A model generated the notes under the pieces. That model saw nothing but the letters and a program-made list of their open reading frames with translations. It was not told where the DNA came from and did no database searches. This document shows, piece after piece, positions 1-5,977 of a stretch of 7,284 nucleotides of DNA. The DNA is from Alphaproteobacteria bacterium (GTDB taxonomy: Bacteria; Pseudomonadota; Alphaproteobacteria; Rhodobacterales; Rhodobacteraceae): NCBI GenBank assembly GCA_030830465.1, contig JAURMY010000383.1, forward strand, positions 1-7,284, given 5' to 3'. Position 1 is the first letter of the stretch. Every line of letters starts with the position of its first letter. The position numbers were made by a program, and so were the translations under genes.

Positions 1-1088
1 CCTATGGCTTGATCCTGCCGTCGATGCGCGAAAGCCTGCACTGGACCTATGCACAGGCCGGCTGGATCAACACGGCCAATGCGCTGGGCTATGTGGTTGG
101 TTCGGTCGCGGCCTTTGCGCTGATCTATCGGGTGCCGTCAACGCGATTGTTCAGTCTTGGCATGATCGGCACGGCGGTGTTCCTGCTGGCAACCGGATTG
201 TCCGAGGATTTCATCCTGTTGTCCCTGTGGCGCATCCTGACCGGCGTTTTCGGGGCGGTGGCGTTTATAGCCGGCGGGGCGCTGGCAGCGGCATTGTTTC
301 CCGAGGATGCCAGACGAAACGCACTGGCCATCGCGTTTTATTTCGGGATCGGCGGCGGGTTTGGCATGGTGCTGAGCGGCGCGGTTTTCCCGACGATGTT
401 TGACGCCTATGGCGCGGTGGTCTGGCCGGTGGCCTGGGTCTTGATGGGCGCGGCCAGCATCGCCTTTCTGCCGCTCTGTCTGTGGGCGTCGGAATCGCTG
501 ACGGCGCCGGTCAGGCAACAAAGCGTCAGCGTGCCCTTGCCGGTGGCCGCGATGCTGCCCCAGATCGCGGCCTATATGTGCTTTGGTCTGGGATATATCG
601 TTTATGTGACCTTCATCGTGGCGATGATGAAACATCAGGCGGCGGGGCCGGGGCTGGTTTCGGCGGTCTGGGTGGTCACCGGCTTTGGCATCATGGCGTC
701 GCCTTTCGTGTGGCGGGCAATGTTCGCGCGCTATGCTTCGGGCCTGCCACTGGCGGCGATTCTGTTGACATTGGCGGTTGGCACCGGACTGGCGGTGCTG
801 GTGCCGACGACATCGGGGCTGATCGCATCGGCGGTTCTGTTCGGCCTGTCGGTGTTCATGGCGCCGGGGGCGGTGACGAATTTCAGCCGCAAGAACCTGC
901 CGAAAAGTTCTTGGGGGGCAGCGGTCAGTCTGTTCACGATCATCTTTGCAGTGGGTCAGACCATCGGCCCGGTCGCCGCCGGCTATCTGGGTGATCTGAC
1001 CGGCGATATCGGGCTAAGCCTGTTATGCGCGGGCGGCATATTGCTGTTGGGAACGGCGATCGCGCTGGTGCAAAAGCCTTTGGCTTAG
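1..1088 (+). CDS. MFS transporter, YbfB/YjiJ type (5' end outside window)
   Basis: This is a membrane transporter of the major facilitator superfamily; the substrate cannot be read from the sequence. The reading frame is open from the left edge (first full codon at 3) to TAG at 1086-1088, giving 361 visible residues. The TTG at 9 is in frame but is not the true start, because the frame continues upstream with Tyr-Gly, as expected at the end of helix 1. The visible part reads as the end of helix 1 plus about eleven hydrophobic helices, so a 12-helix protein lacking roughly its first 20-25 residues. The segment with Tyr-Ala-Gln-Ala-Gly followed by Asn-Thr-Ala-Asn-Ala-Leu-Gly-Tyr in helix 2 is typical of the YbfB/YjiJ (MFS_4) group. 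A short basic loop (Tyr-Arg-Val-Pro-Ser-Thr-Arg) follows helix 2, where MFS motif A normally lies. The gene converges on rlmN, with only 32 bp between the two stop codons. Family assignment is by recognition. Confidence 0.87.
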   Translation, partial: YGLILPSMRESLHWTYAQAGWINTANALGYVVGSVAAFALIYRVPSTRLFSLGMIGTAVFLLATGLSEDFILLSLWRILTGVFGAVAFIAGGALAAALFPEDARRNALAIAFYFGIGGGFGMVLSGAVFPTMFDAYGAVVWPVAWVLMGAASIAFLPLCLWASESLTAPVRQQSVSVPLPVAAMLPQIAAYMCFGLGYIVYVTFIVAMMKHQAAGPGLVSAVWVVTGFGIMASPFVWRAMFARYASGLPLAAILLTLAVGTGLAVLVPTTSGLIASAVLFGLSVFMAPGAVTNFSRKNLPKSSWGAAVSLFTIIFAVGQTIGPVAAGYLGDLTGDIGLSLLCAGGILLLGTAIALVQKPLA

Positions 1089-1123
1089 GGCGAATTGCGT
1101 TTTTCTTGACGCAATTCGCTCTA
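1086..1123. terminator. Convergent hairpin embracing the MFS and rlmN stop codons
   Basis: A perfect 11-bp inverted repeat, GCGAATTGCGT (1090-1100) and ACGCAATTCGC (1109-1119), is separated by an 8-nt T-rich loop (TTTTCTTG). The pairing continues outward through a G-T pair to include the TAG of the MFS gene (1086-1088) and the TAG of rlmN (1121-1123 on the minus strand). Its position between convergent genes suggests a two-way terminator or mRNA 3'-end structure. No clear U-tract follows the stem on either strand, so classical intrinsic termination is not certain. Both arms match the outer end of the repeat at 2402-2504: 14 bases exactly for the left arm, and 14 of 15 for the right arm (1109-1123 against 2491-2505). 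Confidence 0.6.
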
Positions 1124-2299
1124 GCGTCCGGCTTCGGCCTCGATCTGGGCCTTGGTTTTCCGTCCCCGTTCCGTCTCGCTTTTCAACTGGCCGCAGGCGG
1201 CCATGATGTCTTCGCCGCGCGGGCGGCGCACGGGTGAGGGGTATCCTGCTGCGTTGACGATGTCGCCAAAGGCGTGGATGCGGTTGCCGGATGAGCGTTT
1301 ATAGGGCGCGCCCGGCCATTCGTTGAAAGGGATCAGGTTGATCTTGGCCGGAATGCCTTCGATCAGTTTGACCAGACGGCGGGCGTCCTCGTCGGAATCG
1401 TTCACACCGGCCAGCATTACATATTCAAAGGTGATCCGCTCGGAATTTGACAGGCGCGGATAGGCGCGCAGTGCCGCCAGCAGGGCCTCGATATTCCAGC
1501 GCTTGTTGATCGGCACCAGCTTGTCGCGGGTGTCATTGTCGGTGGCGTGAAAGGAAATCGCCAGCATACAGCCGATTTCGTCGCCCGCGCGCGCGATTTC
1601 CGGCACGACGCCGCTGGTGGACAGGGTGATCCGGCGGCGCGACAGCGAGATGCCCTCGGGGTCCATTGCGATTTTCATCGCGTCCCGCACATTGTCAAAG
1701 TTGTACAAAGGCTCGCCCATGCCCATCAGCACGATATTGGACAGAAGCCGCGTTTCGCTGTTGGGCGTGCGTCCCGGTTCCGGCCATTCGCCCAGATCAT
1801 CGCGCGCCACCAGGATTTGCCCGACGATTTCAGCGGCGGTCAGATTGCGCACCAGTTTCTGGGTGCCGGTATGGCAGAACGAACAGGTCAGCGTACAGCC
1901 CACCTGCGAGGAAACGCACAGGGTGCCGCGGTCTTCCTCGGGGATATAGACCGCCTCAACCTCATGGCCGCCGGCTATGCGCAGCAGGTATTTGCGGGTA
2001 CCGTCGCCGGACACCTGTTTGACCACAACTTCGGGCCGCGCGACGGTGAAATGATCCGCCAGCATGGTGCGAAACGGCTTGGCCAGATTGGTCATCGCGT
2101 CAAAATCGCTGACGCCTTTTTGATAGATCCATTGCCACAGCTGACCGGTGCGCATTTTCGCCTGTTTTTCCGGTGTGCCGGCGGCGATCAGGGCGTCGCG
2201 CAGGGCGTCGCGGGTCAGGCCGACAAGGTTCGGCTTGCCCGGCGCGTCTTTGCGCGGGATGGTCATCACGTCCTGGGTGATCGGTGCGGTTGCTGTCAT
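1121..2299 (-). CDS. rlmN: Dual-specificity 23S rRNA/tRNA adenine-C2 methyltransferase RlmN
   Basis: RlmN is a radical-SAM enzyme that methylates C2 of A2503 in 23S rRNA and A37 in a subset of tRNAs, supporting accurate translation. The product is 392 residues, close to the E. coli enzyme (384). The CxxxCxxC iron-sulfur motif is at Cys135, Cys139 and Cys142. Cys128, in the Gly-Thr-Leu-Cys-Val-Ser-Ser segment, corresponds to the C118 position of E. coli. Cys369, in the Ala-Ala-Cys-Gly-Gln-Leu segment near the C-terminus, is the methyl-carrying cysteine. Gly-Met-Gly-Glu-Pro at 193-197 is the SAM-binding motif. I chose the ATG at 2299 because the N-terminus then fits related alphaproteobacterial proteins as I remember them. 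A TTG at 2317 would add six residues, and the ATG at 2266 has an AGGA just upstream, so the start is not settled. It lies downstream of the IalB gene on the same strand, separated by 234 bp that hold repeat copy A, so a shared transcript is doubtful. Confidence 0.95.
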   Translation of the reverse strand: MTATAPITQDVMTIPRKDAPGKPNLVGLTRDALRDALIAAGTPEKQAKMRTGQLWQWIYQKGVSDFDAMTNLAKPFRTMLADHFTVARPEVVVKQVSGDGTRKYLLRIAGGHEVEAVYIPEEDRGTLCVSSQVGCTLTCSFCHTGTQKLVRNLTAAEIVGQILVARDDLGEWPEPGRTPNSETRLLSNIVLMGMGEPLYNFDNVRDAMKIAMDPEGISLSRRRITLSTSGVVPEIARAGDEIGCMLAISFHATDNDTRDKLVPINKRWNIEALLAALRAYPRLSNSERITFEYVMLAGVNDSDEDARRLVKLIEGIPAKINLIPFNEWPGAPYKRSSGNRIHAFGDIVNAAGYPSPVRRPRGEDIMAACGQLKSETERGRKTKAQIEAEAGR

Positions 2300-2401
2300 G
2301 GCGGGCCTGTGGGTCAATTCAAGGGCGCGTCATACATCAATCAGCGGCAAATGCCAAAGGCAATCAGGGGCTGACAAGTTTTAGCCGCGCACCTTGGCCC
2401 A

Positions 2402-2504
2402 AAAGCGAAATGCGTTAAGCGTGAATCACCAAACGCTGCCTGAAATCAAGGATTTCAACGCGTCAGGCGATGCAATTTGCTCCAGGTAAAACGCAATTCG
2501 CTTT
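2402..2504 (+). repeat. Palindromic intergenic repeat, copy A (~103 bp, REP/MITE-like)
   Basis: This is one of two long copies in the window; the partner is at 4256-4358 in the same orientation. My hand alignment without gaps shows about 13 differences in 103 positions (~87% identity). The ends form terminal inverted repeats: AAAGCGAAATGCGTT (2402-2416) against the reverse complement of 2490-2504, 14 of 15 matching. The centre holds a 7-bp hairpin, TGAAATC-AAG-GATTTCA (2441-2457), inside an imperfect longer stem, so the whole element could fold into one hairpin. A GANTC site (2423-2427) is conserved in both copies. It starts 30 bp beyond the stop codon of the IalB gene and lies about 100 bp upstream of rlmN. 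It has no coding capacity, and I could not see a target-site duplication. Confidence 0.8.
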
Positions 2505-2533
2505 ATTGCGGCTGGGGCGCCCGACAAAGCGGG

Positions 2534-3064
2534 TTAATTGCTGCAGCGTTTTTGTGCTTCTTCAAGGGCGGCGGTGAAGCCCAAAAGCGAAAACGTGTCT
2601 TCGGTCGTTGTGCCGCGCGACGAGTTGCCGGTGATCGTGGCCGAGGCGCCGCGCCGAAGCGATGTGGTGATCTTGCTGTCTTCGTCGGCAGAGGCAGGCC
2701 AGGCCCATTCACCGTCAACAAACAGATCATAGCTGGCCGAACCGATTTTCAGATTGACGGTCGAGCCTTCGTTGAACGGATAGCCGCCGGTGAAGGACAC
2801 TTCGCCATCGACATTGGTGCCGGGGCGGAAAGAGACGAACAACAATATGTCGCCACGGTTGACCGCGACGACCTTGCCGTCTTTGGTGTTGACCACGCTT
2901 TTGGGCGCGGAAACGACCCAGCATTCGGTGGGATTGTCTTCGACAAAGACGCTCCAATCGGTTTTGGCATCAACCCGGTTGGAGGAGTCCTGCGCCAGTG
3001 CGGGCATTGCCATAAAGGCCGCCGCAGCGACCGCGCCGATTGTCAGACCCAACCTGTTTTTCAT
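2534..3064 (-). CDS. Invasion-associated locus B (IalB) family periplasmic protein
   Basis: A 176-residue secreted protein of the IalB family (named after a Bartonella protein linked to erythrocyte invasion). The family is widespread in non-pathogenic alphaproteobacteria, where its role is not established. Residues 1-24 form a clear Sec signal peptide: Lys-Asn-Arg at the start, an alanine-rich hydrophobic core, and an Ala-Leu-Ala cleavage site before Gln25. The mature part has the family's Asp-Trp-Ser-Val-Phe segment (36-40) and exactly two cysteines, Cys48 in Glu-Cys-Trp and Cys174 three residues from the end, which could form a disulfide in the periplasm. The length is close to Bartonella IalB. 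The ATG at 3062-3064 is the natural start because the signal peptide begins there; the ribosome binding site is weak (AAAGAG). It is divergent from the asparaginase gene and upstream of rlmN. An invasion function should not be assumed here. Confidence 0.85.
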   Translation of the reverse strand: MKNRLGLTIGAVAAAAFMAMPALAQDSSNRVDAKTDWSVFVEDNPTECWVVSAPKSVVNTKDGKVVAVNRGDILLFVSFRPGTNVDGEVSFTGGYPFNEGSTVNLKIGSASYDLFVDGEWAWPASADEDSKITTSLRRGASATITGNSSRGTTTEDTFSLLGFTAALEEAQKRCSN

Positions 3065-3177
3065 TGTACTCTTTGCCTCTTTTATCGGGTGAAGCGGTTC
3101 GTTTATTCGAAACTCTGGACACTCCGGCCGTTATACGACTACCTGTGGGGCCAGTCTAACGCAGATTTACCAATTTT

Positions 3178-3217
3178 CCAGCCCCCCTTTGCGGAAATCC
3201 GCGCATACCGGGGCTGG
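3178..3217 (+). promoter_or_regulatory. Nested hairpin in the asparaginase upstream region
   Basis: A perfect 8-bp inverted repeat, CCAGCCCC (3178-3185) and GGGGCTGG (3210-3217), encloses a second perfect inverted repeat, GCGGA-AA-TCCGC (3191-3202). It ends 16 nt before the asparaginase ribosome binding site, so in the transcript it would form a GC-rich structure in the 5' leader. It could be a regulatory structure, an operator-like cruciform, or the 3' end of an upstream transcript. No U-tract follows directly. Confidence 0.45.
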
Positions 3218-3233
3218 GTCCCTTAAAACCGAT

Positions 3234-3237
3234 GGAG
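3234..3237 (+). promoter_or_regulatory. Ribosome binding site setting the asparaginase start
   Basis: GGAG lies 6 nt before the ATG at 3244. The first in-frame ATG, at 3232, overlaps this site and has no Shine-Dalgarno sequence of its own, so 3244 is the more likely start. Confidence 0.7.
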
Positions 3238-3243
3238 AAACGA

Positions 3244-4257
3244 ATGTCCGAAGCCGAAATCCTTGCCGAAGTCTGGCGTGGGCCTTTTCTTGAAAGCCAG
3301 CATCGCGGACATGCGGTGGTGTGCGACGGCAGCGGACAGATTGTGGCCAGTTGGGGCAACCCCGATCTGGTGTTTCTGCCGCGTTCGGCCAGCAAGATGA
3401 TTCAGGCTTTGCCGTTGATCGAAAGCGGGGCTGCCGATCTGATGGGGTTGAAGACCGAACATCTGGCGCTGGCCTGCGCCAGCCATCAGGGGGCGGCCAT
3501 CCACACCGAACGGGTGACGAAATGGCTGGCGGCGCTGGGCCTGAGGGATGACGATTTCCGCTGCGGCACCCAGGAGCCCAGCGATATTGAGGCGCGCGAC
3601 GGGCTGATCCGGGCGGGGCAGCAACCCTGCCAGATGCACAACAACTGTTCCGGCAAACATTCGGGATTTCTGACGGTCACCAAGCATCTGAATGCGGGGC
3701 CGGAATATGTCGATCCCGGACATCCGGTGCAGATGGCGGTGCTTGAAGCCTATGAGGACTTGACCGGCGTGACATCGCCCGGCTACGGGATTGACGGATG
3801 TTCCGCCCCGAATTTCGCAACCACTCTGCACGGCATGGCGCGGGCGATGGCGAAAATGGCGGCGGGGACAACCGGCAGCGAGACCCGCAATCTGGCCTCA
3901 GCGCGGCTGGTGGCGGCCATGGCACGGCACCCGGAACTGGTGGCCGGTGAAGGGCGCGCCTGTACCGAAATGATGCGGGCAATGGGTGGTCGGGCCAGCA
4001 TCAAAACCGGGGCCGAGGCGGTGTTCGTGGCAATCTTGCCCGGTTCGGGTCTGGGGATTGCGGTCAAGATCGAGGACGGCGGCACCCGCGCGGCCGAAGC
4101 GGCAATTGCGGCGCTGTTGGTGCGCCTTGGCGTGGCGGAAGCGGCCGATCCGATGATCAGGAAACGGCTGAATCCGGTGCAGACAAACCGGCGCGACATT
4201 GAAACCGGCTTTGTCCGGGTGACCGACGCGCTGTGGCAGGGCGGCAGGCCGCTCTAA
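3244..4257 (+). CDS. L-asparaginase, Rhizobium etli (thermolabile, zinc-binding) type
   Basis: It hydrolyses L-asparagine to aspartate and ammonia, probably in the cytoplasm, since no signal peptide is visible. The 337-residue product belongs to the Asparaginase_II (PF06089) family typified by the R. etli enzyme, unrelated to the E. coli type I/II enzymes. With the start at 3244, the catalytic residues described for R. etli ReAV fall at nearly the same numbers: Ser48 and Lys51 (Arg-Ser-Ala-Ser-Lys), Ser80 (Ala-Ser-His-Gln-Gly), and Lys254 (Ile-Lys-Thr-Gly-Ala-Glu), equivalent to ReAV Lys263. The zinc ligands are Cys135 and Lys138 (Asn-Cys-Ser-Gly-Lys-His) and Cys186 (Asp-Gly-Cys-Ser-Ala-Pro), equivalent to ReAV Cys189. 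All key residues are present, so the enzyme should be active. The stop TAA (4255-4257) overlaps the first bases of repeat copy B. There is no linked ansB or transporter gene, so it appears to be a single-gene unit. The family call is firm; the residue equivalences come from memory of the published structure. Confidence 0.93.
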   Translation: MSEAEILAEVWRGPFLESQHRGHAVVCDGSGQIVASWGNPDLVFLPRSASKMIQALPLIESGAADLMGLKTEHLALACASHQGAAIHTERVTKWLAALGLRDDDFRCGTQEPSDIEARDGLIRAGQQPCQMHNNCSGKHSGFLTVTKHLNAGPEYVDPGHPVQMAVLEAYEDLTGVTSPGYGIDGCSAPNFATTLHGMARAMAKMAAGTTGSETRNLASARLVAAMARHPELVAGEGRACTEMMRAMGGRASIKTGAEAVFVAILPGSGLGIAVKIEDGGTRAAEAAIAALLVRLGVAEAADPMIRKRLNPVQTNRRDIETGFVRVTDALWQGGRPL

Positions 4258-4358
4258 AGCGTATTGCGTTAAATTTGAATCACCAAACGCTGCCTGAAAT
4301 CAAAGATTTCAACGCGGCAGGCGATGCAATTTGTTTCAAGTAAAACGCAATACGCCCT
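4256..4358 (+). repeat. Palindromic intergenic repeat, copy B (~103 bp, REP/MITE-like)
   Basis: Second long copy of the element at 2402-2504, in the same orientation and ~87% identical by hand count. The left end GCGTATTGCGTT (4259-4270) is the exact reverse complement of the right end 4344-4355 (12 of 12). The matched base pairs differ from copy A as compensating changes (GCGTATTGCG here, GCGAATTGCG there), so the stem is kept while the sequence changes. The central hairpin is TGAAATC-AAA-GATTTCA (4295-4311), flanked by TGCC (4291-4294) pairing with GGCA (4316-4319). A GANTC site lies at 4277-4281. The element begins on the stop codon of the asparaginase gene and probably forms its mRNA 3' end. 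Confidence 0.8.
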
Positions 4359-4373
4359 TGGCCGACGGCAAGC

Positions 4374-4449
4374 GGGCGGGGGGCTCTCCCGCCCAAAGAC
4401 GGCCTTTGGCCGCTTTGGTTGGGCCGGGCAGTTTTGCTGTGCAAAACTG
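4374..4449. terminator. Cluster of three hairpins between convergent asparaginase and mscS-family genes
   Basis: Three inverted repeats follow one another: GGGCGGG (4374-4380) with CCCGCCC (4388-4394); CCAAAG (4393-4398) with CTTTGG (4404-4409); and a perfect 9-bp stem, CAGTTTTGC (4429-4437) with GCAAAACTG (4441-4449), around a 3-nt loop. The region lies downstream of both flanking genes, so these are candidate terminators for either strand. None has a clean U-tract. The rest of the intergenic stretch, up to 4517, shows no credible gene. Confidence 0.5.
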
Positions 4450-4517
4450 AGGGGGCTGACAGACCTGTTGCAGAGTTTGGTACCGTGGCGCAGTGAGTAT
4501 TTTCGGAACAAAGATGA

Positions 4518-5852
4518 TCAGTCCGCGGCCTGCGGAACCATTATTCCTTTGGACTGAGGCAGGATCGTGATGTCGCGGCGCGGGAAGGGAATTTCGATAC
4601 CGGCTTCTTTCAGCGCGTCCCACAGGGACAGGTAGACATCGCCGCGCACGTTGGTCAGGCCTTTGGTCGGGTCGCGGATCCAGAAACGCAGGATGAAGTC
4701 GATGGAACTGTCGCCGAACCCGACGATATGGCAGACCGGCGGCGGGGTGGAAATCACCCGCCCGACCTTGAGCGAGGCCGCCGGTGCGAGGCGTTTGACC
4801 TCGTGCGGGTCGCTGTCGTAGCTGACGCCGAAATGGATATCCAGGCGCACCAGATCGCTGGAATGGGACCAGTTGACCACGCGGTTGGTGATCAGGTCTT
4901 CGTTCGGGATCAGGTATTCGGTTCCGTTCCGGGTGAGGACCGAGACATAGCGCGCGCCCAGCGAACTGATCCAGCCGAAGGTGTCGTCTAGAGAGATCAC
5001 ATCGCCGGGTTTGATGGATTTATCCAACAGCAGGATGATGCCGGAAACGAGATTGGAAACCACCTTTTGCAGGCCGAAACCAAGGCCAAGGCCGATGGCA
5101 CCGGACAGGACTGTCAGGCTGGTCATGTCAAAGCCGACGGATTGCAGACCGACCATGACGGCGATCGAATAGAGCAGAAGCTGCATGCCCTTGATCGACA
5201 GCACCTTCATCGAGGGCGAGATATCCTCGTTCTCGTTGATGCGGTTCGCGGCCATCGCGGTGAGGGTGCGGGCGGAAATGATCGCGACCGCGACGGTGAT
5301 ACCGGCCTTCAGCACCATCAGAACCGACAGGTGGAACGATCCGACATCAATGGCGATCCGGTCCAGCAGGCCCTCGGCGGCACCGGTCAGGCCGATGATG
5401 TTGAGGGTCACAAATATCCAGGCACCCCAGCGCACCGTGCGCCGGGCGGTGCGGTTGCGGATCAGGCGGGACGCGAAAGACACAAACAGCCAGGCCGTCG
5501 CCAGTTCGGACACCAGCCCGACCAGATAGCGCCACGAGGTAAAGGGTGTCAGCGCGCCGATGGAAATATAGGCGGCCCACAGGGTCAGAACGAAGGCGAT
5601 CGAGCGCAGGCGCTGGTTGATCAGCACAAGCACCCGCAATTGCCATTTCGGACGGCCCTCGAGCCCGCGCATCCAGTCATTCATCCGGTTCGTGGTCAGC
5701 AGCGACAGGATTTGGGCGATGCCGAAACAGGCCGCAACAACCGCGAACTGATAGAGGACCCGGGGGCGGAACATATTGTCCCAAAAGTTTGAAAACTGCT
5801 GCTGCAGCTCTAAAAACAGCCTGTAGGTTTCCGGGTCGAGGATGTTTTCCAA
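4518..5852 (-). CDS. MscS-family small-conductance mechanosensitive ion channel
   Basis: An inner-membrane channel that opens under membrane tension and releases solutes during hypo-osmotic shock. At 444 residues it is longer than E. coli MscS (286) and has extra N-terminal membrane helices. Hydrophobic segments lie near 33-53, 84-103, 108-127, 142-160, 172-193 and 222-240. The pore helix and start of the beta domain are at about 245-285, with the glycine-rich Gly-Leu-Gly-Leu-Gly-Phe-Gly-Leu-Gln run, Ser-Asn-Leu-Val-Ser-Gly, and Lys-Pro-Gly-Asp-Val-Ile. The Ile-Pro-Asn-Glu segment (315-318) and the C-terminal domain up to Ile-Pro-Phe-Pro (420-424) are also typical. The start is a TTG at 5850-5852. 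An in-frame TAA lies seven codons upstream, no ATG or GTG lies between apart from a GTA-type non-start, a good AGGAG precedes the TTG, and the first in-frame ATG is codon 27. It is divergent from leuC. No function beyond osmotic release can be inferred; MscS paralogues with extra helices vary in gating. Confidence 0.92.
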   Translation of the reverse strand: MENILDPETYRLFLELQQQFSNFWDNMFRPRVLYQFAVVAACFGIAQILSLLTTNRMNDWMRGLEGRPKWQLRVLVLINQRLRSIAFVLTLWAAYISIGALTPFTSWRYLVGLVSELATAWLFVSFASRLIRNRTARRTVRWGAWIFVTLNIIGLTGAAEGLLDRIAIDVGSFHLSVLMVLKAGITVAVAIISARTLTAMAANRINENEDISPSMKVLSIKGMQLLLYSIAVMVGLQSVGFDMTSLTVLSGAIGLGLGFGLQKVVSNLVSGIILLLDKSIKPGDVISLDDTFGWISSLGARYVSVLTRNGTEYLIPNEDLITNRVVNWSHSSDLVRLDIHFGVSYDSDPHEVKRLAPAASLKVGRVISTPPPVCHIVGFGDSSIDFILRFWIRDPTKGLTNVRGDVYLSLWDALKEAGIEIPFPRRDITILPQSKGIMVPQAAD

Positions 5853-5860
5853 ATCGGAGG

Positions 5861-5865
5861 CTCCT
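5861..5865 (-). promoter_or_regulatory. Ribosome binding site for the TTG start of the MscS-family gene
   Basis: AGGAG on the minus strand (CTCCT on plus) lies 8 nt before the TTG at 5850-5852. It decides the start, since no upstream ATG exists between the TTG and the preceding in-frame TAA. Confidence 0.75.
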
Positions 5866-5924
5866 GTTTACAACAGCATGACATAACAGGTGGCGTGCGG
5901 GCAAGAAGCGCGATCAACCGGGCC

Positions 5925-5953
5925 TTGCGGGATGGCCGCCGCCACGTTATGCA
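5925..5953 (+). promoter_or_regulatory. Possible sigma-70-type promoter for leuC
   Basis: TTGCGG (5925-5930) and TATGCA (5948-5953) are 17 bp apart. Both are only partial matches to the consensus, but the spacing is ideal, and transcription would start near 5960, ahead of the candidate leader ORF at 5978. This is a weak, pattern-based call. Confidence 0.25.
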
Positions 5954-5977
5954 AATGCCATGCAACAAGGGTTCAGA

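Larger units (their letters stand above)
3065..3243. promoter_or_regulatory. Divergent intergenic region between the IalB-family and asparaginase genes
   Basis: These 179 bp must hold the promoters of both divergent genes. It is more AT-rich than the flanking genes around 3075-3135 and 3160-3178. I could not fix a convincing -35/-10 pair on either strand; TATACG near 3132 is the best -10-like string on the plus strand but lacks a good -35 at the right distance. A short imperfect palindrome, GTTCG-TTTATT-CGAAAC (around 3098-3114), is a possible operator, but it is weak. The 3' part carries the nested hairpin annotated separately. Confidence 0.4.

Noticed and set aside
9..11. TTG as start of the MFS gene
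   Set aside because: The frame stays open to the window edge, and the upstream Tyr-Gly fits the end of the first transmembrane helix, so the true start lies outside.
1547..2374. Plus-strand open frame of 275 codons
   Set aside because: Antisense to the conserved rlmN coding region; no recognisable domain.
2477..3226. Plus-strand open frame of 249 codons spanning the IalB gene and its upstream region
   Set aside because: Antisense to a gene with a clear signal peptide and family motifs; it also runs through repeat copy A and the divergent promoter region.
2402..4358. The two repeats as a composite transposon or CRISPR
   Set aside because: They are only two, 1.85 kb apart, and enclose ordinary housekeeping genes (IalB family, asparaginase) with no transposase or Cas gene.
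4324..4557. Small plus-strand ORF in the convergent intergenic region
   Set aside because: It starts inside repeat copy B, crosses three hairpins, and enters the MscS-family gene antisense; it has no ribosome binding site of note.
5067..5792. Plus-strand open frame of 241 codons
   Set aside because: Antisense shadow of the MscS-family gene; composition rich in Gln, Asp, Gly and Arg with no domain.
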